Shown here: positions 17,420 through 27,460 of the stretch, piece after piece
How positions within the stretch are numbered: the first letter of the stretch is position 1
How the letters are laid out: each line of letters begins with the position of its first letter
From: Marinomonas sp. CT5
Lineage (GTDB): Bacteria > Pseudomonadota > Gammaproteobacteria > Pseudomonadales > Marinomonadaceae
NCBI RefSeq assembly: GCF_018336975.1
Contig: NZ_CP025572.1
Coordinates: 3,946,965 to 4,010,964 of the forward strand
Length of the DNA: 64,000 nucleotides
Reading direction: 5' to 3'
Program-made: the position numbers and the translations under genes
Notes under the pieces: model-generated
Seen by the model: only the letters and a program-made list of their open reading frames with translations
Told to the model about the DNA's origin: nothing
Databases searched by the model: none

Positions 17420-18640
17420 TTATTTTTTCTCGCCTTGGTAAACGCGAGTTTTTAATAAATCACCACCTAACCAATAGCTTAATTCACCGGGACTTTCCAC
17501 CTCCCAGCACACAAAGTCGGCGACCTTACCAACTTCTAAACTACCATGAGTGTCTGCAATGCCCAATGCTTTTGCCGCATAAATGGTTGCACCGGCAAGG
17601 GCTTCTTCAGGCGTCAGAGCAAACAAAGTACAAGACATATTCATCATAAGCCGCAGCGATAAAGCTGGCGAAGTACCAGGGTTAGCGTCCGTAGCAACCG
17701 CCATGGGAACGCCATATTGTCGAAGTAAATCAATCGGAGGACGCTGAGTTTCTTTTAGGGTAAAAAATGCCCCAGGCAATAACACGGCCACGGTGCCCGA
17801 TTCAGCCATGGCTTTAACATCTGATTCTTCAATAAATTCGATATGATCCGCCGACAAGGCTTTGAAGGACGCGGCCATGGCTGTTCCACCTAATGACGAC
17901 AACTGCTCCGCATGAATTTTCACTGGTAAGCCCAAAAACTCTGCCGTTTTAAAATAGCGGGCAACTTGTTCCGTACTAAAAGCAATGCCTTCACAAAAGG
18001 CGTCCACGGCATCCGCCATTCCCAGCTTAGCGGCCTTCGGCAACAAGGTCTCGCATAAGTAATCTATGTAGTCGTCTTTGTCCTTAAATTCAGGAGGCAT
18101 GGCGTGTGCCGCCAGACAAGTCCGCTTTACAGTCACTGGAAAATCGTTACCTAGTTGACCTGCTACACGCAGCATTTTCAACTCAGCATCCAGTGATAAC
18201 CCATAACCTGATTTGATCTCAACCGTGGTCACGCCATCTGCCATCAAGCTTTTTAAACGCCGCGCCGCGCTGGCAATCAGCTCTGCTTCGCTGGCGTCAC
18301 GAGTGGCCTTCACCGACGAAGCAATACCACCGCCCTGCTGAGCAATCTCCTGATAACTCACACCATTGAGCCGTTGTTCAAATTCCCCCGCACGATTACC
18401 ACCAAAAACCAAGTGCGTATGGCAATCAATCAATCCGGGGGTGATCCAGCCACCACCTAAATCCTGTTCCTGTTGAGTGAGATAATCAGGAAGGTCCTTC
18501 TCTTCGCCAATCCAAACGATACGACCGCCGACCACACCGATCGCAGCGTTTTCAATCACGCTATACAAGCCGTTTTTCATGGTGGCAGCATGCGCACCAC
18601 GCCACAAACTGTCTAATTTCATTGGAGTATCGTTTGTCAT
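17420..18640 (-). CDS. hutI: Imidazolonepropionase
   Basis: HutI opens 4-imidazolone-5-propionate to N-formimidoyl-L-glutamate. The 406-residue amidohydrolase has the metal site [12 protein letters not shown], the substrate loop [17 protein letters not shown], the later metal histidines in [10 protein letters not shown] and [12 protein letters not shown], and the [10 protein letters not shown] aspartate. CAGGA precedes the start. It follows hutH after 86 bases and sits directly before hutG. Confidence 0.95.
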   Translation of the reverse strand: MTNDTPMKLDSLWRGAHAATMKNGLYSVIENAAIGVVGGRIVWIGEEKDLPDYLTQQEQDLGGGWITPGLIDCHTHLVFGGNRAGEFEQRLNGVSYQEIAQQGGGIASSVKATRDASEAELIASAARRLKSLMADGVTTVEIKSGYGLSLDAELKMLRVAGQLGNDFPVTVKRTCLAAHAMPPEFKDKDDYIDYLCETLLPKAAKLGMADAVDAFCEGIAFSTEQVARYFKTAEFLGLPVKIHAEQLSSLGGTAMAASFKALSADHIEFIEESDVKAMAESGTVAVLLPGAFFTLKETQRPPIDLLRQYGVPMAVATDANPGTSPALSLRLMMNMSCTLFALTPEEALAGATIYAAKALGIADTHGSLEVGKVADFVCWEVESPGELSYWLGGDLLKTRVYQGEKK

Positions 18641-18692
18641 AGCTGTCCTGTTAATGCTTCGCTTTTCACTTAAACACTTGGCTTCTTTTACC

Positions 18693-18741
18693 CTAGGCTT
18701 TTAACACTAGGCAATTTAACGCTAGGCTATTTAACACTAGG
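18693..18741 (-). repeat. Tandem 15-bp repeat at the 3' end of hutH
   Basis: Four CTAGG blocks start at 18693, 18707, 18722 and 18737. Read leftward the units are CCTAGTGTTAAATAG, CCTAGCGTTAAATTG and CCTAGTGTTAAAAG, then CCTAGGG. The first unit encodes the hutH C-terminus (Pro-Ser-Val-Lys and the TAG stop); the others are the same codons repeated past the stop. It looks like replication slippage of the coding end into the hutH-hutI gap. Confidence 0.75.
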
Positions 18742-20262
18742 TAATAGCCCTTCCGGCATAGTGTCGTTATGCACCGCTTCTAGTAACAACTCATTGGCCT
18801 TTTCAATGTCTGGTGCGAAGTAGCGGTCTTTATCGTAGAAAGGCACACGAGCACGTAAAGTGGTTCGAGCATGTTCAAGACGTTTGCTGGATTTCAATGG
18901 GGCGCGGAAGTCCAAACCTTGAACCGCAGACAAAATCTCTACCGCCAAGATGCCACGGGTATTTTCCGCCATATCTTTCAGGCGACGAGCAGCAAAAGTC
19001 GCCATCGAAACATGATCTTCTTGGTTCGCCGAGGTTGGCAAGCTGTCTACCGACGCGGGATGCGCATAGGTTTTGTTTTCACTCGCCAATGCTGCGGCCG
19101 TTACTTGAGCAATCATAAAACCAGAGTTCACGCCGCCGTTATCGACTAGGAAAGGTGGCAATTTGCTTAAGTTACTATCAATCAACAACGCCATACGACG
19201 CTCAGATAAACTGCCAATTTCCGCAATCGCAAGAGCAAGATTATCCGCGGCCATAGCAACCGGTTCAGCATGGAAATTACCACCAGAAATAATGTCGCCT
19301 TCGGCAGCAAATACTAATGGATTGTCCGATACCGAGTTTGCTTCTACACACAAAACACGGGCCGCATTACGGATTTGCTCTAGACAAGCGCCCATCACCT
19401 GAGGCTGGCAACGTAAGGAATATGGGTCTTGGACTTTTTCACAGCCTTGATGAGAATCCCCCAGTTCACTGCTGTCACCCAACAAATGGCGATATGCCGC
19501 TGCGGCATCGATCTGCGTTTGATGACCACGTACTTCATGAATGCGTGCATCAAATGGGCTACGACTCCCCAATGCGGCCTCCACAGATAAAGCACCACAA
19601 GTCACAGCAGAAGCAAATAAATCCTCGGCTTCAAACAATCCTTCAAGAGCAAACGCGGTCGAAGCTTGCGTACCGTTTAACAACGCCAAACCTTCTTTAG
19701 GCGCTAAAGTGATTGGTTCAAGACCGGCAATAGACAACGCTGCTTGGCCTGAAATCACTTCGCCACGGTAACGAGCCTTGCCTTCGCCCAACAAAATTGT
19801 ACTCATGTGGGCCAAAGGCGCTAAATCACCAGATGCACCGACTGAGCCTTTTTTAGGAATACATGGGTAGACTTCTTTATTAATCAGGGTGAGAAGCGCT
19901 TGAATCACTTCCAAGCGGATCCCTGAAAAGCCACGGGCAAGACTATTGACCTTCAAGGCCATGATTAATTTAACGGTTCTGTCTGCCATCAAATCACCAA
20001 TGCCTGCCGCGTGAGACAGTACAATACTGCGTTGTAACTCCTCTAAATCTTCCGGGGCGATACGCGTATTCGCCAACAAGCCAAAGCCCGTGTTAATTCC
20101 GTAAACGGTGCGATTTTCTGCAATCACATCATTGACGACTTGAGTGCTGGCGTGAATATCAGGAAACGCGCTTTCGTCTAGTGTCAATTTCACATGACGA
20201 CGGCTAATTTGGCGCAACTCGTTTAACGTCAATTTGCCTGGTTTAATGGTTAATTCAAACAT
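18727..20262 (-). CDS. hutH: Histidine ammonia-lyase
   Basis: HutH removes ammonia from L-histidine to give urocanate. The 511-residue protein carries the Ala-Ser-Gly triad (143-145, in [12 protein letters not shown]) that cyclises to the MIO electrophile, Tyr54 in VYGINTGFG, and the C-terminal [15 protein letters not shown] precedes the start. It is second in the operon, 97 bases after hutU. Its last five codons belong to a short tandem repeat that continues downstream. Confidence 0.96.
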   Translation of the reverse strand: MFELTIKPGKLTLNELRQISRRHVKLTLDESAFPDIHASTQVVNDVIAENRTVYGINTGFGLLANTRIAPEDLEELQRSIVLSHAAGIGDLMADRTVKLIMALKVNSLARGFSGIRLEVIQALLTLINKEVYPCIPKKGSVGASGDLAPLAHMSTILLGEGKARYRGEVISGQAALSIAGLEPITLAPKEGLALLNGTQASTAFALEGLFEAEDLFASAVTCGALSVEAALGSRSPFDARIHEVRGHQTQIDAAAAYRHLLGDSSELGDSHQGCEKVQDPYSLRCQPQVMGACLEQIRNAARVLCVEANSVSDNPLVFAAEGDIISGGNFHAEPVAMAADNLALAIAEIGSLSERRMALLIDSNLSKLPPFLVDNGGVNSGFMIAQVTAAALASENKTYAHPASVDSLPTSANQEDHVSMATFAARRLKDMAENTRGILAVEILSAVQGLDFRAPLKSSKRLEHARTTLRARVPFYDKDRYFAPDIEKANELLLEAVHNDTMPEGLLPSVK

Positions 20263-20359
20263 GGTGTTCTCCAGTTTCTGTGCGATGTACTGCCGTATTA
20301 TTTTAAGTTTTTAATGACTAATGTTTTAAACGATCGGCTTAATAAGCATTATGAGCAAC

Positions 20360-22057
20360 TTATTTAGCTTGAGCACCCGTGATCATAGGTAAATTCAACC
20401 CCTGCTCTTTCGCGCAATCGATGGCAATATCATAGCCTGCATCCGCATGGCGCATGACGCCCGTCGCAGGGTCGTTATGAAGCACGCGCGCAATACGTTC
20501 AGCGGCATCATCACTGCCATCACACACAATCACCATACCCGAGTGTTGTGAAAAGCCCATGCCAACGCCGCCACCATGGTGCAAAGACACCCAAGTCGCA
20601 CCAGACGCGGTGTTCAATAAAGCATTCAATAATGGCCAGTCAGATACCGCATCAGACCCATCTTGCATACCTTCTGTTTCACGGTTTGGACTCGCTACCG
20701 AACCAGAATCTAAATGATCTCGACCAATGACAATGGGTGCAGACAGCTCACCACTGCGAACCATTTCATTAAAAGCTAAGCCCAGTTTGGCGCGCTGACC
20801 CAGCCCTACCCAACAAATACGGGCTGGCAAACCTTGGAATTGAATGCGCTCACGGGCCATGTCTAGCCAATGATGCAAATGTTCATCGTCAGCAATCAAC
20901 TCTTTTACCTTAGCATCGGTTTTGTAGATATCTTCAGGATCACCCGACAAAGCCGCCCAACGGAAAGGCCCAATACCACGACAAAATAGAGGGCGAATGT
21001 ACGCTGGTACAAAGCCTGGGAAATCAAAGGCATTGTCCACCCCTTCTTCCATCGCCATTTGACGAATATTGTTACCATAGTCAAAGGTAGGAATGCCCAT
21101 TTTCTGGAAATCCAACATGGCTTGGACATGCTTCGCCATGGATTGTTTTGCCGCTTTAACAATCGCCTGTGGTTCAGTTTGCGATTTCTCGCGGTACTCT
21201 TCCCAACTCATGCCAATAGGTAAGTAACCATTTAACGGGTCATGAGCGGAAGTTTGGTCGGTCACCATGTCTGGACGAATGCCACGCTTAACCATTTCAG
21301 GTAGGATTTCTGCCGCATTGCCACACAGCGCGATCGAAACCGCTTTGCCTTCTGCGGTGTATTTTTTAATGCGCGCCATGGCATCGTCTAGGTCGGTCGC
21401 TTGCTCATCCACATAACGAGTACGTAAACGGAAATCGATTCGACTTTGCTGACATTCAATATTCAAAGAACACGCACCAGCAAGAGTCGCGGCCAGTGGT
21501 TGAGCACCACCCATTCCGCCCAATCCTGCGGTTAATACCCAACGTCCTGCCAGTTTACCGTCATAATGCTGACGACCGGCTTCAACGAAGGTTTCATAAG
21601 TGCCCTGCACTATGCCTTGGCTACCAATATAGATCCAAGAACCCGCCGTCATCTGGCCATACATCGCCAAACCTTTTGCATCTAGCTCGTTAAAATGTTC
21701 CCAATTGGCCCAGTGTGGCACTAGGTTTGAGTTGGCGATCAATACGCGCGGCGCGTTGCTGTGGGTTTTAAACACACCAACGGGCTTGCCAGATTGCACC
21801 AACAAGGTTTCGTCTTCTTCTAGCTCTTTTAGGGATTCAACGATTTTGTCATAGCATTCCCAATCTCGTGCTGCACGCCCAATGCCACCATAAACCACTA
21901 ATTCCTCTGGGTTTTCTGCCACATCAGGATCAAGATTGTTCATCAACATGCGCATTGGCGCTTCTGTAAACCAAGATTTTGCCGTTAGCGATGTTCCTGT
22001 TGCGGCCTTTACGACACCAGCGCGATGGCGTTTTTGAGAGATTGTTTGCTTAGTCAT
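20360..22057 (-). CDS. hutU: Urocanate hydratase
   Basis: HutU hydrates urocanate to imidazolonepropionate using tightly bound NAD+ as an electrophile. The 565-residue protein shows the NAD-binding [13 protein letters not shown] and the urocanase motifs YGNNIRQMA and [17 protein letters not shown], with the active-site cysteine in [15 protein letters not shown] surroundings. The ATG at 22057 with AGGTG upstream gives the family length; 23 more codons are open before it. First gene of the leftward operon, with a HutC-like operator 59 bases upstream. Confidence 0.96.
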   Translation of the reverse strand: MTKQTISQKRHRAGVVKAATGTSLTAKSWFTEAPMRMLMNNLDPDVAENPEELVVYGGIGRAARDWECYDKIVESLKELEEDETLLVQSGKPVGVFKTHSNAPRVLIANSNLVPHWANWEHFNELDAKGLAMYGQMTAGSWIYIGSQGIVQGTYETFVEAGRQHYDGKLAGRWVLTAGLGGMGGAQPLAATLAGACSLNIECQQSRIDFRLRTRYVDEQATDLDDAMARIKKYTAEGKAVSIALCGNAAEILPEMVKRGIRPDMVTDQTSAHDPLNGYLPIGMSWEEYREKSQTEPQAIVKAAKQSMAKHVQAMLDFQKMGIPTFDYGNNIRQMAMEEGVDNAFDFPGFVPAYIRPLFCRGIGPFRWAALSGDPEDIYKTDAKVKELIADDEHLHHWLDMARERIQFQGLPARICWVGLGQRAKLGLAFNEMVRSGELSAPIVIGRDHLDSGSVASPNRETEGMQDGSDAVSDWPLLNALLNTASGATWVSLHHGGGVGMGFSQHSGMVIVCDGSDDAAERIARVLHNDPATGVMRHADAGYDIAIDCAKEQGLNLPMITGAQAK

Positions 22058-22115
22058 TTTTTCACCTATTAAAGAGTATCTTTTTATTCTGATTGTAAGA
22101 AAGATTAAATGAACA

Positions 22116-22125
22116 TGTATATACA
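22116..22125. promoter_or_regulatory. HutC operator candidate, hutU side
   Basis: TGTATATACA is a perfect 10-base palindrome 59 bases before hutU. The same 10 bases occur 174 bases away next to hutF. HutC repressors of Pseudomonas are known to bind palindromes of the TTGTATATACAA kind, and hutC is in this cluster, so the match is good evidence for repression released by urocanate. Confidence 0.75.
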
Positions 22126-22288
22126 ATTAATCAAAAGATAAAATCTTATTTTTCTAGATGCAAGGCATTTTTTAAAATAAATAGCCTGTAATAAGGATAT
22201 ACGCGCCCATCTCGCCTTATTAAAGACGCTAAAAAACCAAGTAAAACAAGCAACACACCCTAAAAAATGTAGGCAGATAAAAACAAAC

Positions 22289-22318
22289 TTGTATATACAT
22301 TATTTTTTCTATTACACT
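22289..22318 (+). promoter_or_regulatory. hutF promoter with embedded HutC operator
   Basis: The second TGTATATACA palindrome (22290-22299) overlaps a -35-like TTGTAT (22289-22294). A -10-like TACACT (22313-22318) follows after 18 bases, about 30 bases before the hutF start. A repressor on the palindrome would cover the -35 box. The 292-bp hutU-hutF gap holds no gene. Confidence 0.65.
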
Positions 22319-22349
22319 CAGTTGATAAACACTGATTAGGAAATGACTT

Positions 22350-23750
22350 GTGACTAGCCCAAATGCCTCTCATTGCGATAGCACCCAACTCTATTTTGCT
22401 GAACGTGCCTTACTCTCCTCTGGCTGGGCAGACAATGTGCTAATGACCGTACAAAATGGCCAATTCATTTCTATTGACGTAGACAGCGCACCCACCACCA
22501 CAAGTCATGTTTTATCTGGACCCGTTCTCCCCACATTGGCAAATGTCCACTCCCACGCTTTTCAGCGCGTTATGGCGGGTGCTGCGGAAGTCAGCTTAAA
22601 TCCAAACGACAGCTTCTGGAGCTGGCGCGATTTAATGTACAAAGTGGTGCAAAAACTCTCACCCGATGATGCTTATATCATTGCCAAACAGCTCTATATC
22701 GACATGCTCAAAGCCGGCTACACACAAGTTGGGGAGTTCCATTACCTGCATCATGATAGGGGCGGAAAACACTATGGTCAGATTTGTGAAATGTCGAATC
22801 AGATCATCGCAGCAGCGAACGACTCTGGGCTTGGGCTCACCTTATTGCCTGTGCTCTATTCCCATTCCGGTTTTGGCGGACAAGCTCCCAATGCCGGACA
22901 GGCACGCTTCATCAACTCGACTGAGTCCTATCTAGAACTGCATCAAGCATGTGAGAAAGCGCTAGAAAATCAGGCTCTACACAGATTGGGCATTTGCTTC
23001 CACTCCTTACGCGCTGTCACCAAACCGCAAATAGAAAATGTTTTACAGACGCTATCAAAGCATCGCCCTATTCACATTCATATCGCGGAGCAACAAAAGG
23101 AAGTGCAAGACAGTATCGCCTTCAGTGGACAGCGTCCTGTGGAATGGCTAGATAACGAAATAGGCTTAAATGAGCGCTGGTGTTTGGTTCACGCCACTCA
23201 CTTAACCGCGGCAGAACGACAAGCCATTGCTAAGAAACACGCTGTTGCAGGTTTGTGCCCAACGACAGAAGCCAATTTGGGCGATGGAATGTTCCCTGGT
23301 GTGGCTTTCGAACAAGAAGGCGGCCGTTGGGGGATTGGTTCTGACAGCCATGTGAGTCTTTCCATCGTCGAAGAATTACGCACCTATGAATATGGGCAAC
23401 GCCTTCGCGATCAACAGCGCAATCGCCTTTATCGCGCCGATCAAACCAGCATTGGCGACAACCTTTTTCAACAAGCGTTATTGGGTGGCAATCAAGCCTG
23501 CGACGTATCGCTAGGGTTAAATGTAGGCAACCGAGCAGACTTTATGGTGCTGGATGAATCCCACCCATTTATCGCGGCGAGCGAAGCAAAAGACTTGTTA
23601 AATCGTTGGTTGTTCGCCACCAATGAAAGCCTGATAAAAGATGTTTTTGTGGCTGGACAACACCTCATTCAAAACTTCCGCCACCAGCAAGAAGAAAGCA
23701 GCCGTCTCGCCTTTACCCAAGCCATCAAAAAGGCCATCTACCATGTCTGA
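22350..23750 (+). CDS. hutF: Formimidoylglutamate deiminase
   Basis: HutF converts N-formimidoyl-L-glutamate to N-formylglutamate and ammonia, which then goes to HutG. The 466-residue amidohydrolase has the metal site ANVHSHAFQRVMAG, the VGEFHYLHHD segment, PIHIHIAEQQKEV with the next metal histidines, and WGIGSDSHVSLS with the catalytic aspartate. Translation starts at GTG with TAGGA eight bases before it. It overlaps hutD by eight bases. Its presence defines the Pseudomonas-type five-step route. Confidence 0.95.
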   Translation: MTSPNASHCDSTQLYFAERALLSSGWADNVLMTVQNGQFISIDVDSAPTTTSHVLSGPVLPTLANVHSHAFQRVMAGAAEVSLNPNDSFWSWRDLMYKVVQKLSPDDAYIIAKQLYIDMLKAGYTQVGEFHYLHHDRGGKHYGQICEMSNQIIAAANDSGLGLTLLPVLYSHSGFGGQAPNAGQARFINSTESYLELHQACEKALENQALHRLGICFHSLRAVTKPQIENVLQTLSKHRPIHIHIAEQQKEVQDSIAFSGQRPVEWLDNEIGLNERWCLVHATHLTAAERQAIAKKHAVAGLCPTTEANLGDGMFPGVAFEQEGGRWGIGSDSHVSLSIVEELRTYEYGQRLRDQQRNRLYRADQTSIGDNLFQQALLGGNQACDVSLGLNVGNRADFMVLDESHPFIAASEAKDLLNRWLFATNESLIKDVFVAGQHLIQNFRHQQEESSRLAFTQAIKKAIYHV

Positions 23751-24324
23751 TTTCATCATTATCGAGCAATCACACTATCAAAAAATGCCATGGAAAAATG
23801 GCCTTGGTGAAACCCTAGAAATACAGTGCCAAGAAGACATAAATGGCCTGCGCTTTCGTATCAGCCAAGCCTCTGTCATTGAAGATGGTGTATTTTCAGA
23901 CTTCAATGGATTGCATCGCACCTTGGTTCTATTATCTGGTGAAGGCATGACGCTAGAACACAAAATTGACGCCTCTCTCTCAATCAGCCGACTAGAAAAA
24001 CCTTTAGATATCGCTAGGTTTTCCGGTGGAGAAACCACTTACGCGAGTCTGAAAAATGGCAACATTGAAGACCTAAATATAATGGTGAGAGACAAGGACA
24101 CCCGAGCTGACGTTACGACTCATAGCGCTCCCTGTTCATTATCATTGATAACGAACAACACAGTATTTTGCGGTTTTTATGGGTGTGAAGACACAGAGCT
24201 AGAGATGAAGAATCATGGCAAATTGCAGCTCAAAGCGCACAGCATGATCATTTTCAATCAAAATGCCAGCGCTACCTTACACCAAGGCCGGGGCATTTTG
24301 ATCAGCATAACAGAACGAAATTAA
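23743..24324 (+). CDS. hutD: HutD/Ves-family protein
   Basis: A 193-residue cupin-like HutD protein. It begins SDFIIIEQSHYQKMPWKNG, has LRFRISQASVIEDGVFSDF and the HRTLVLLSGEGM core, all characteristic of HutD/Ves. In Pseudomonas HutD is thought to limit hut expression, possibly by binding formylglutamate; its exact chemistry is not settled. The ATG at 23743 lies inside the end of hutF (overlap ATGTCTGA), pointing to translational coupling. Its stop overlaps the convergent hutC by four bases. Confidence 0.88.
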   Translation: MSDFIIIEQSHYQKMPWKNGLGETLEIQCQEDINGLRFRISQASVIEDGVFSDFNGLHRTLVLLSGEGMTLEHKIDASLSISRLEKPLDIARFSGGETTYASLKNGNIEDLNIMVRDKDTRADVTTHSAPCSLSLITNNTVFCGFYGCEDTELEMKNHGKLQLKAHSMIIFNQNASATLHQGRGILISITERN

Positions 24325-25088
24325 CGACCAAAATGGCCAAATAATTGGAAGCGCGAACCGGGGTGTAATAATCGCGCAGCGGTAACGATATCATTCCCAG
24401 CCCAAGTACGACGTTTGATTTGCAAGCAAGGCTCTGTGGCTTGAATTTGTAAGCGTTCACACTCAATCGCATTCGGTAAGATCGCTTCCACTAAATGCTC
24501 ACCTTCTGTCATAGGCGCAACGCTCATTAAGTATTCATAAGATGTGTGTTTAGCAAAGTCTTGCTGATCGTAGTCAGGTGCCAACGTCGCGTTAACAATG
24601 CGCTCTTCTATTTGGATTGGTAAGTCGTTTTCAAAATGCAGCACCACAGAACGAAAAATCTCATGATTGGTACGAACACCCAACGTCATGGCTTCTTCCA
24701 TCGTAGCTTTTGCGGACTCTAAGACCAATAGTTCTGAGCGATGTTGATGGCCTCGATCTGCGATTTCTTCCGCTATATTATGAACTTCAAAAAGAGCCGA
24801 ATGGGCTTTTTTCTCTGCAACAAAAGTCCCAAGCCCTTGGTGACGAACCAGATAACCTTCCGCAGTTAACTCACGCAACGCTCGATTCACCGTCATGCGG
24901 CTCACGCCCAACGCCTTCACCACTTCAGATTCCGAAGGAATACGCTGATTGGTCTGCCATTCACCAGAGGAGATTTTCAAAGAGATGGCTTGCTTCAACT
25001 TAGCGTAAATTGGCAATGGCGCATCTGGCAAATCATCGAATAAATTGGCTAGATTGTGAATTGTGACATCAGACACTGAGTTTTCCAT
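24321..25088 (-). CDS. hutC: Histidine utilisation repressor HutC (GntR/UTRA)
   Basis: A 255-residue repressor with an N-terminal GntR winged helix (IPSESEVVKALGVSRMTVNRAL, TAEGYLVRHQGLGTFVAEK) and a C-terminal UTRA ligand domain in which urocanate is the known inducer. It should bind the TGTATATACA sites between hutU and hutF. No such palindrome is visible upstream of hutC itself, so autoregulation is not evident. It is convergent with hutD, sharing four bases at the stops. No clear ribosome site was found before the ATG. Confidence 0.92.
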   Translation of the reverse strand: MENSVSDVTIHNLANLFDDLPDAPLPIYAKLKQAISLKISSGEWQTNQRIPSESEVVKALGVSRMTVNRALRELTAEGYLVRHQGLGTFVAEKKAHSALFEVHNIAEEIADRGHQHRSELLVLESAKATMEEAMTLGVRTNHEIFRSVVLHFENDLPIQIEERIVNATLAPDYDQQDFAKHTSYEYLMSVAPMTEGEHLVEAILPNAIECERLQIQATEPCLQIKRRTWAGNDIVTAARLLHPGSRFQLFGHFGR

Positions 25089-25168
25089 CTGTTCATTTGT
25101 TTATAAAAAAGACAACTACAGGCCATAATATCAAATTACGAGCCTGTCTATACTATTAAATAGGCGAA

Positions 25169-25828
25169 CTAAACAGGGATCAGCCACAGAGCGGCCAACC
25201 AAGAAAGTCCCATCAACAAAGAAAAAATCACGCCCCAACGCGGTGTTTTTACCGACACAGAAGTCACGAAAGCACTCTTCTTACGACCATGAATCATGGC
25301 TTCAATAAGACGCTCTTTCAGGCAGAGTTCATGATAAAGCACAGCAAGTACGTGGATGGCCACTAAACCTAACAATACATTCGGTAAAAAATGGTGTATC
25401 GATGCTAGCTGACTAGCAAGCTCTTCCGACACCAGAGAATTAAACGGGCCATACCAAAAAATTTGATCACTGCTAAATAACCCTGTTCCCCACTGCACAG
25501 ACAAGGCCGCTAATAAAACAACCACCATCAGAGCACCAACCGGGTTATGCCCTAAATAATGTTTAGGTCGACCAGTTAACAGTGATTTGGCAAAACGGAA
25601 AGCCACTTTTGGCCCTTTAATAAACTGACTAAAGCGGGCGTAATAGGAACCATAAAAACCATACAAGACTCGCGCAATGATGACGGCAGATAAGCTGTAG
25701 CCCATATAAAAATGGTACTGAATATAATCGCCTTCCGACTTTCCTGTGATTATCAAGCCTGTAAACAAAAGCACAATTAGCCAATGACTAATTCGTATAG
25801 GCCAATCCCAAACTAATGTCGATTTCAT
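25169..25828 (-). CDS. Cytochrome b561-type membrane protein
   Basis: A 219-residue di-haem b-type cytochrome of the hydrogenase/b561 family. The first helix carries VWDWPIRISHWLIV with the conserved histidine, further histidines follow in YHFYMGYS, SIHHFLPN and VAIHVLAVLYHE, and four to five helices are visible. Such proteins transfer electrons between quinones and a partner at the inner membrane; no partner gene (for example a cytochrome c or DUF2271/molybdenum subunit) lies beside it. GAGGA precedes the start. Confidence 0.87.
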   Translation of the reverse strand: MKSTLVWDWPIRISHWLIVLLFTGLIITGKSEGDYIQYHFYMGYSLSAVIIARVLYGFYGSYYARFSQFIKGPKVAFRFAKSLLTGRPKHYLGHNPVGALMVVVLLAALSVQWGTGLFSSDQIFWYGPFNSLVSEELASQLASIHHFLPNVLLGLVAIHVLAVLYHELCLKERLIEAMIHGRKKSAFVTSVSVKTPRWGVIFSLLMGLSWLAALWLIPV

Positions 25829-26063
25829 TATTATGTTCCTCTGCCTGATAAGTTAGCGCTAAATTTCGTTGTTGTACAAAACACACTCTTGCTAAAAGGT
25901 GACATTAAACACTATGCTGTGAAAAGCAAGATTCTCATGGCCTATTTGCAACAATTAGCAAATAAACGCTTATTTAAGAAACTGAAACGACATGGCAATC
26001 AAGACAAAATAAAACCGTGTTTTGACTGACACCTCTATCGTTCAGCAGAAGGATAAAACATGT

Positions 26064-27095
26064 ATGCTTGTCACACTACTACTGGTCACGTTTTTCGTCA
26101 TCGCATTTTTAGGGTATCTATTTTGCTTTCGAGGCCGTTTTTTTAGCCGAAAAAATGCAGTTATAGATGTGCCAATAGGTGTCATCTCTGAAGAGTTAAG
26201 CGACTTAAATAATTGGCAAAGCTGGTTACCTTGGCTTATGTACGAGCCTGACGCAGAAGTTAGCTATGAATATTTGAATTCCGGCGTTCACTCTGTGTTT
26301 CCATCTTGCTTATCATGGCAAGGTGACTCCATTAAAAAAGGCTACATAAGCCTAAAAGCCTCTCGACCCGGTGCGCATTATTTCCATACACTCCTAGAAG
26401 CACCCGCGTTTTACCCCTGTGATCTGCATTTCAACATCGACCTAACAAAACAAAAGAATCGCACCTTAATCACGATACAAGTCATTGGTCAACTGCCTTT
26501 CTTATTACGTTGGAGGCAAAGAGTTTTTGCGCTTCGTGCCGATAAAGATGGTGAGCTTGCCTTGTTAAAAATGCTCTCTTATCTCGGCAAATACAACACC
26601 CAATCCGATCACGAATATCATGAACCTGCATTTGTCTGGTTAGATAAAACAACCTTAGACAATGTTGACGCCGTAACTAGACCCTTTGTGGTCAACCATC
26701 AGCCCATGTCTCAAAAAATGGATCAGGGCTTCCACGATTTGATCACCGAACTTGGTCCTGAAAATCCACCAGCGGGCCCTAGTTTTGCCATTTATAAGAA
26801 GGCCGATATTAACCATCATTACTTCTCTGGTCGACTAGGTATCCCAGTGCAAAATATAGTGCCTTGTGAGCTTTGCCCTGAACGTATTGTTTTGAAAGGA
26901 CAATATTTGCATTTACGCTATGTCGGTTGTTACCAAAACCTTTCTTTAGCATGGCATGTTTTATACAACTTTATGCGCTTACATAACTTAAAACGTGATA
27001 GGCGACACTGCGGCATCGAAGTTTTTGAAGTTGGGCCAATACAAACAAGTAACTCAAAGGACTACATTACTTCAGTCTACTTACCCATCAAATAA
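26064..27095 (+). CDS. Membrane-anchored SRPBCC/GyrI-like protein of unknown function
   Basis: 343 residues from the ATG at 26064 (an AAGGA site precedes it; a TTG at 26022 would add 14). One N-terminal helix (LVTLLLVTFFVIAFLGYLF) anchors it. Next comes a SRPBCC-type ligand fold (WQSWLPWLMYEPDAEVSYEY and following strands). The last 140 residues look like a GyrI/AraC effector-binding domain: PSFAIYKKAD, YFSGRLGIPV, LKGQYLHLRYVGCYQNLSLAWHVL and FEVGP. The pairing suggests hydrophobic ligand binding at the membrane. No enzymatic motif is evident. A small membrane protein follows. Confidence 0.65.
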   Translation: MLVTLLLVTFFVIAFLGYLFCFRGRFFSRKNAVIDVPIGVISEELSDLNNWQSWLPWLMYEPDAEVSYEYLNSGVHSVFPSCLSWQGDSIKKGYISLKASRPGAHYFHTLLEAPAFYPCDLHFNIDLTKQKNRTLITIQVIGQLPFLLRWRQRVFALRADKDGELALLKMLSYLGKYNTQSDHEYHEPAFVWLDKTTLDNVDAVTRPFVVNHQPMSQKMDQGFHDLITELGPENPPAGPSFAIYKKADINHHYFSGRLGIPVQNIVPCELCPERIVLKGQYLHLRYVGCYQNLSLAWHVLYNFMRLHNLKRDRRHCGIEVFEVGPIQTSNSKDYITSVYLPIK

Positions 27096-27161
27096 TTGGC
27101 TTAAACGTCTTTTTATGGGAAGGTCTTTATTTTCGCTAGATAGACTTAAGGAAAAACAAAC

Positions 27162-27359
27162 GTGACAAAACTTTATCCACTCATTGATAGCTTGATACGC
27201 ATCATGCTGACCATCGTCTTTTTCTATGTTTTCAAACACTTCTTTGTGATTGAAAACGACTTAGTATTGGCCTTCATTTCTGTACTTTGTGGATTCATTA
27301 CTTTTCGTGTCTTCATGCTTGTCTTCAATAAAATCACCACTAAAAATAGTGCCGATTGA
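27162..27359 (+). CDS. Small two-helix membrane protein
   Basis: 65 residues beginning at GTG with AAGGA about ten bases upstream. Two hydrophobic segments (LIRIMLTIVFFYVFKHFF and LAFISVLCGFITFRVFMLVF) are joined by a short polar turn. It lies 66 bases after the SRPBCC/GyrI-like gene on the same strand and is probably in its operon. I do not recognise a family; it could be a partner of the preceding anchored protein. Confidence 0.55.
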   Translation: MTKLYPLIDSLIRIMLTIVFFYVFKHFFVIENDLVLAFISVLCGFITFRVFMLVFNKITTKNSAD

Positions 27360-27460
27360 TTACCAATTTAGCGTATCCTATTAGCAACACTCCCCCTGAA
27401 TACTCAATGCAGGCCAAATGGATATTAAGTCTGCATTCTTGTTAACACTAGCAAATCAAT

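Noticed and set aside
18861..19149. Several long reading frames opposite hutH, hutU and pycAB
   Set aside because: They are antisense shadows of well-conserved genes and have no ribosome sites or family motifs.
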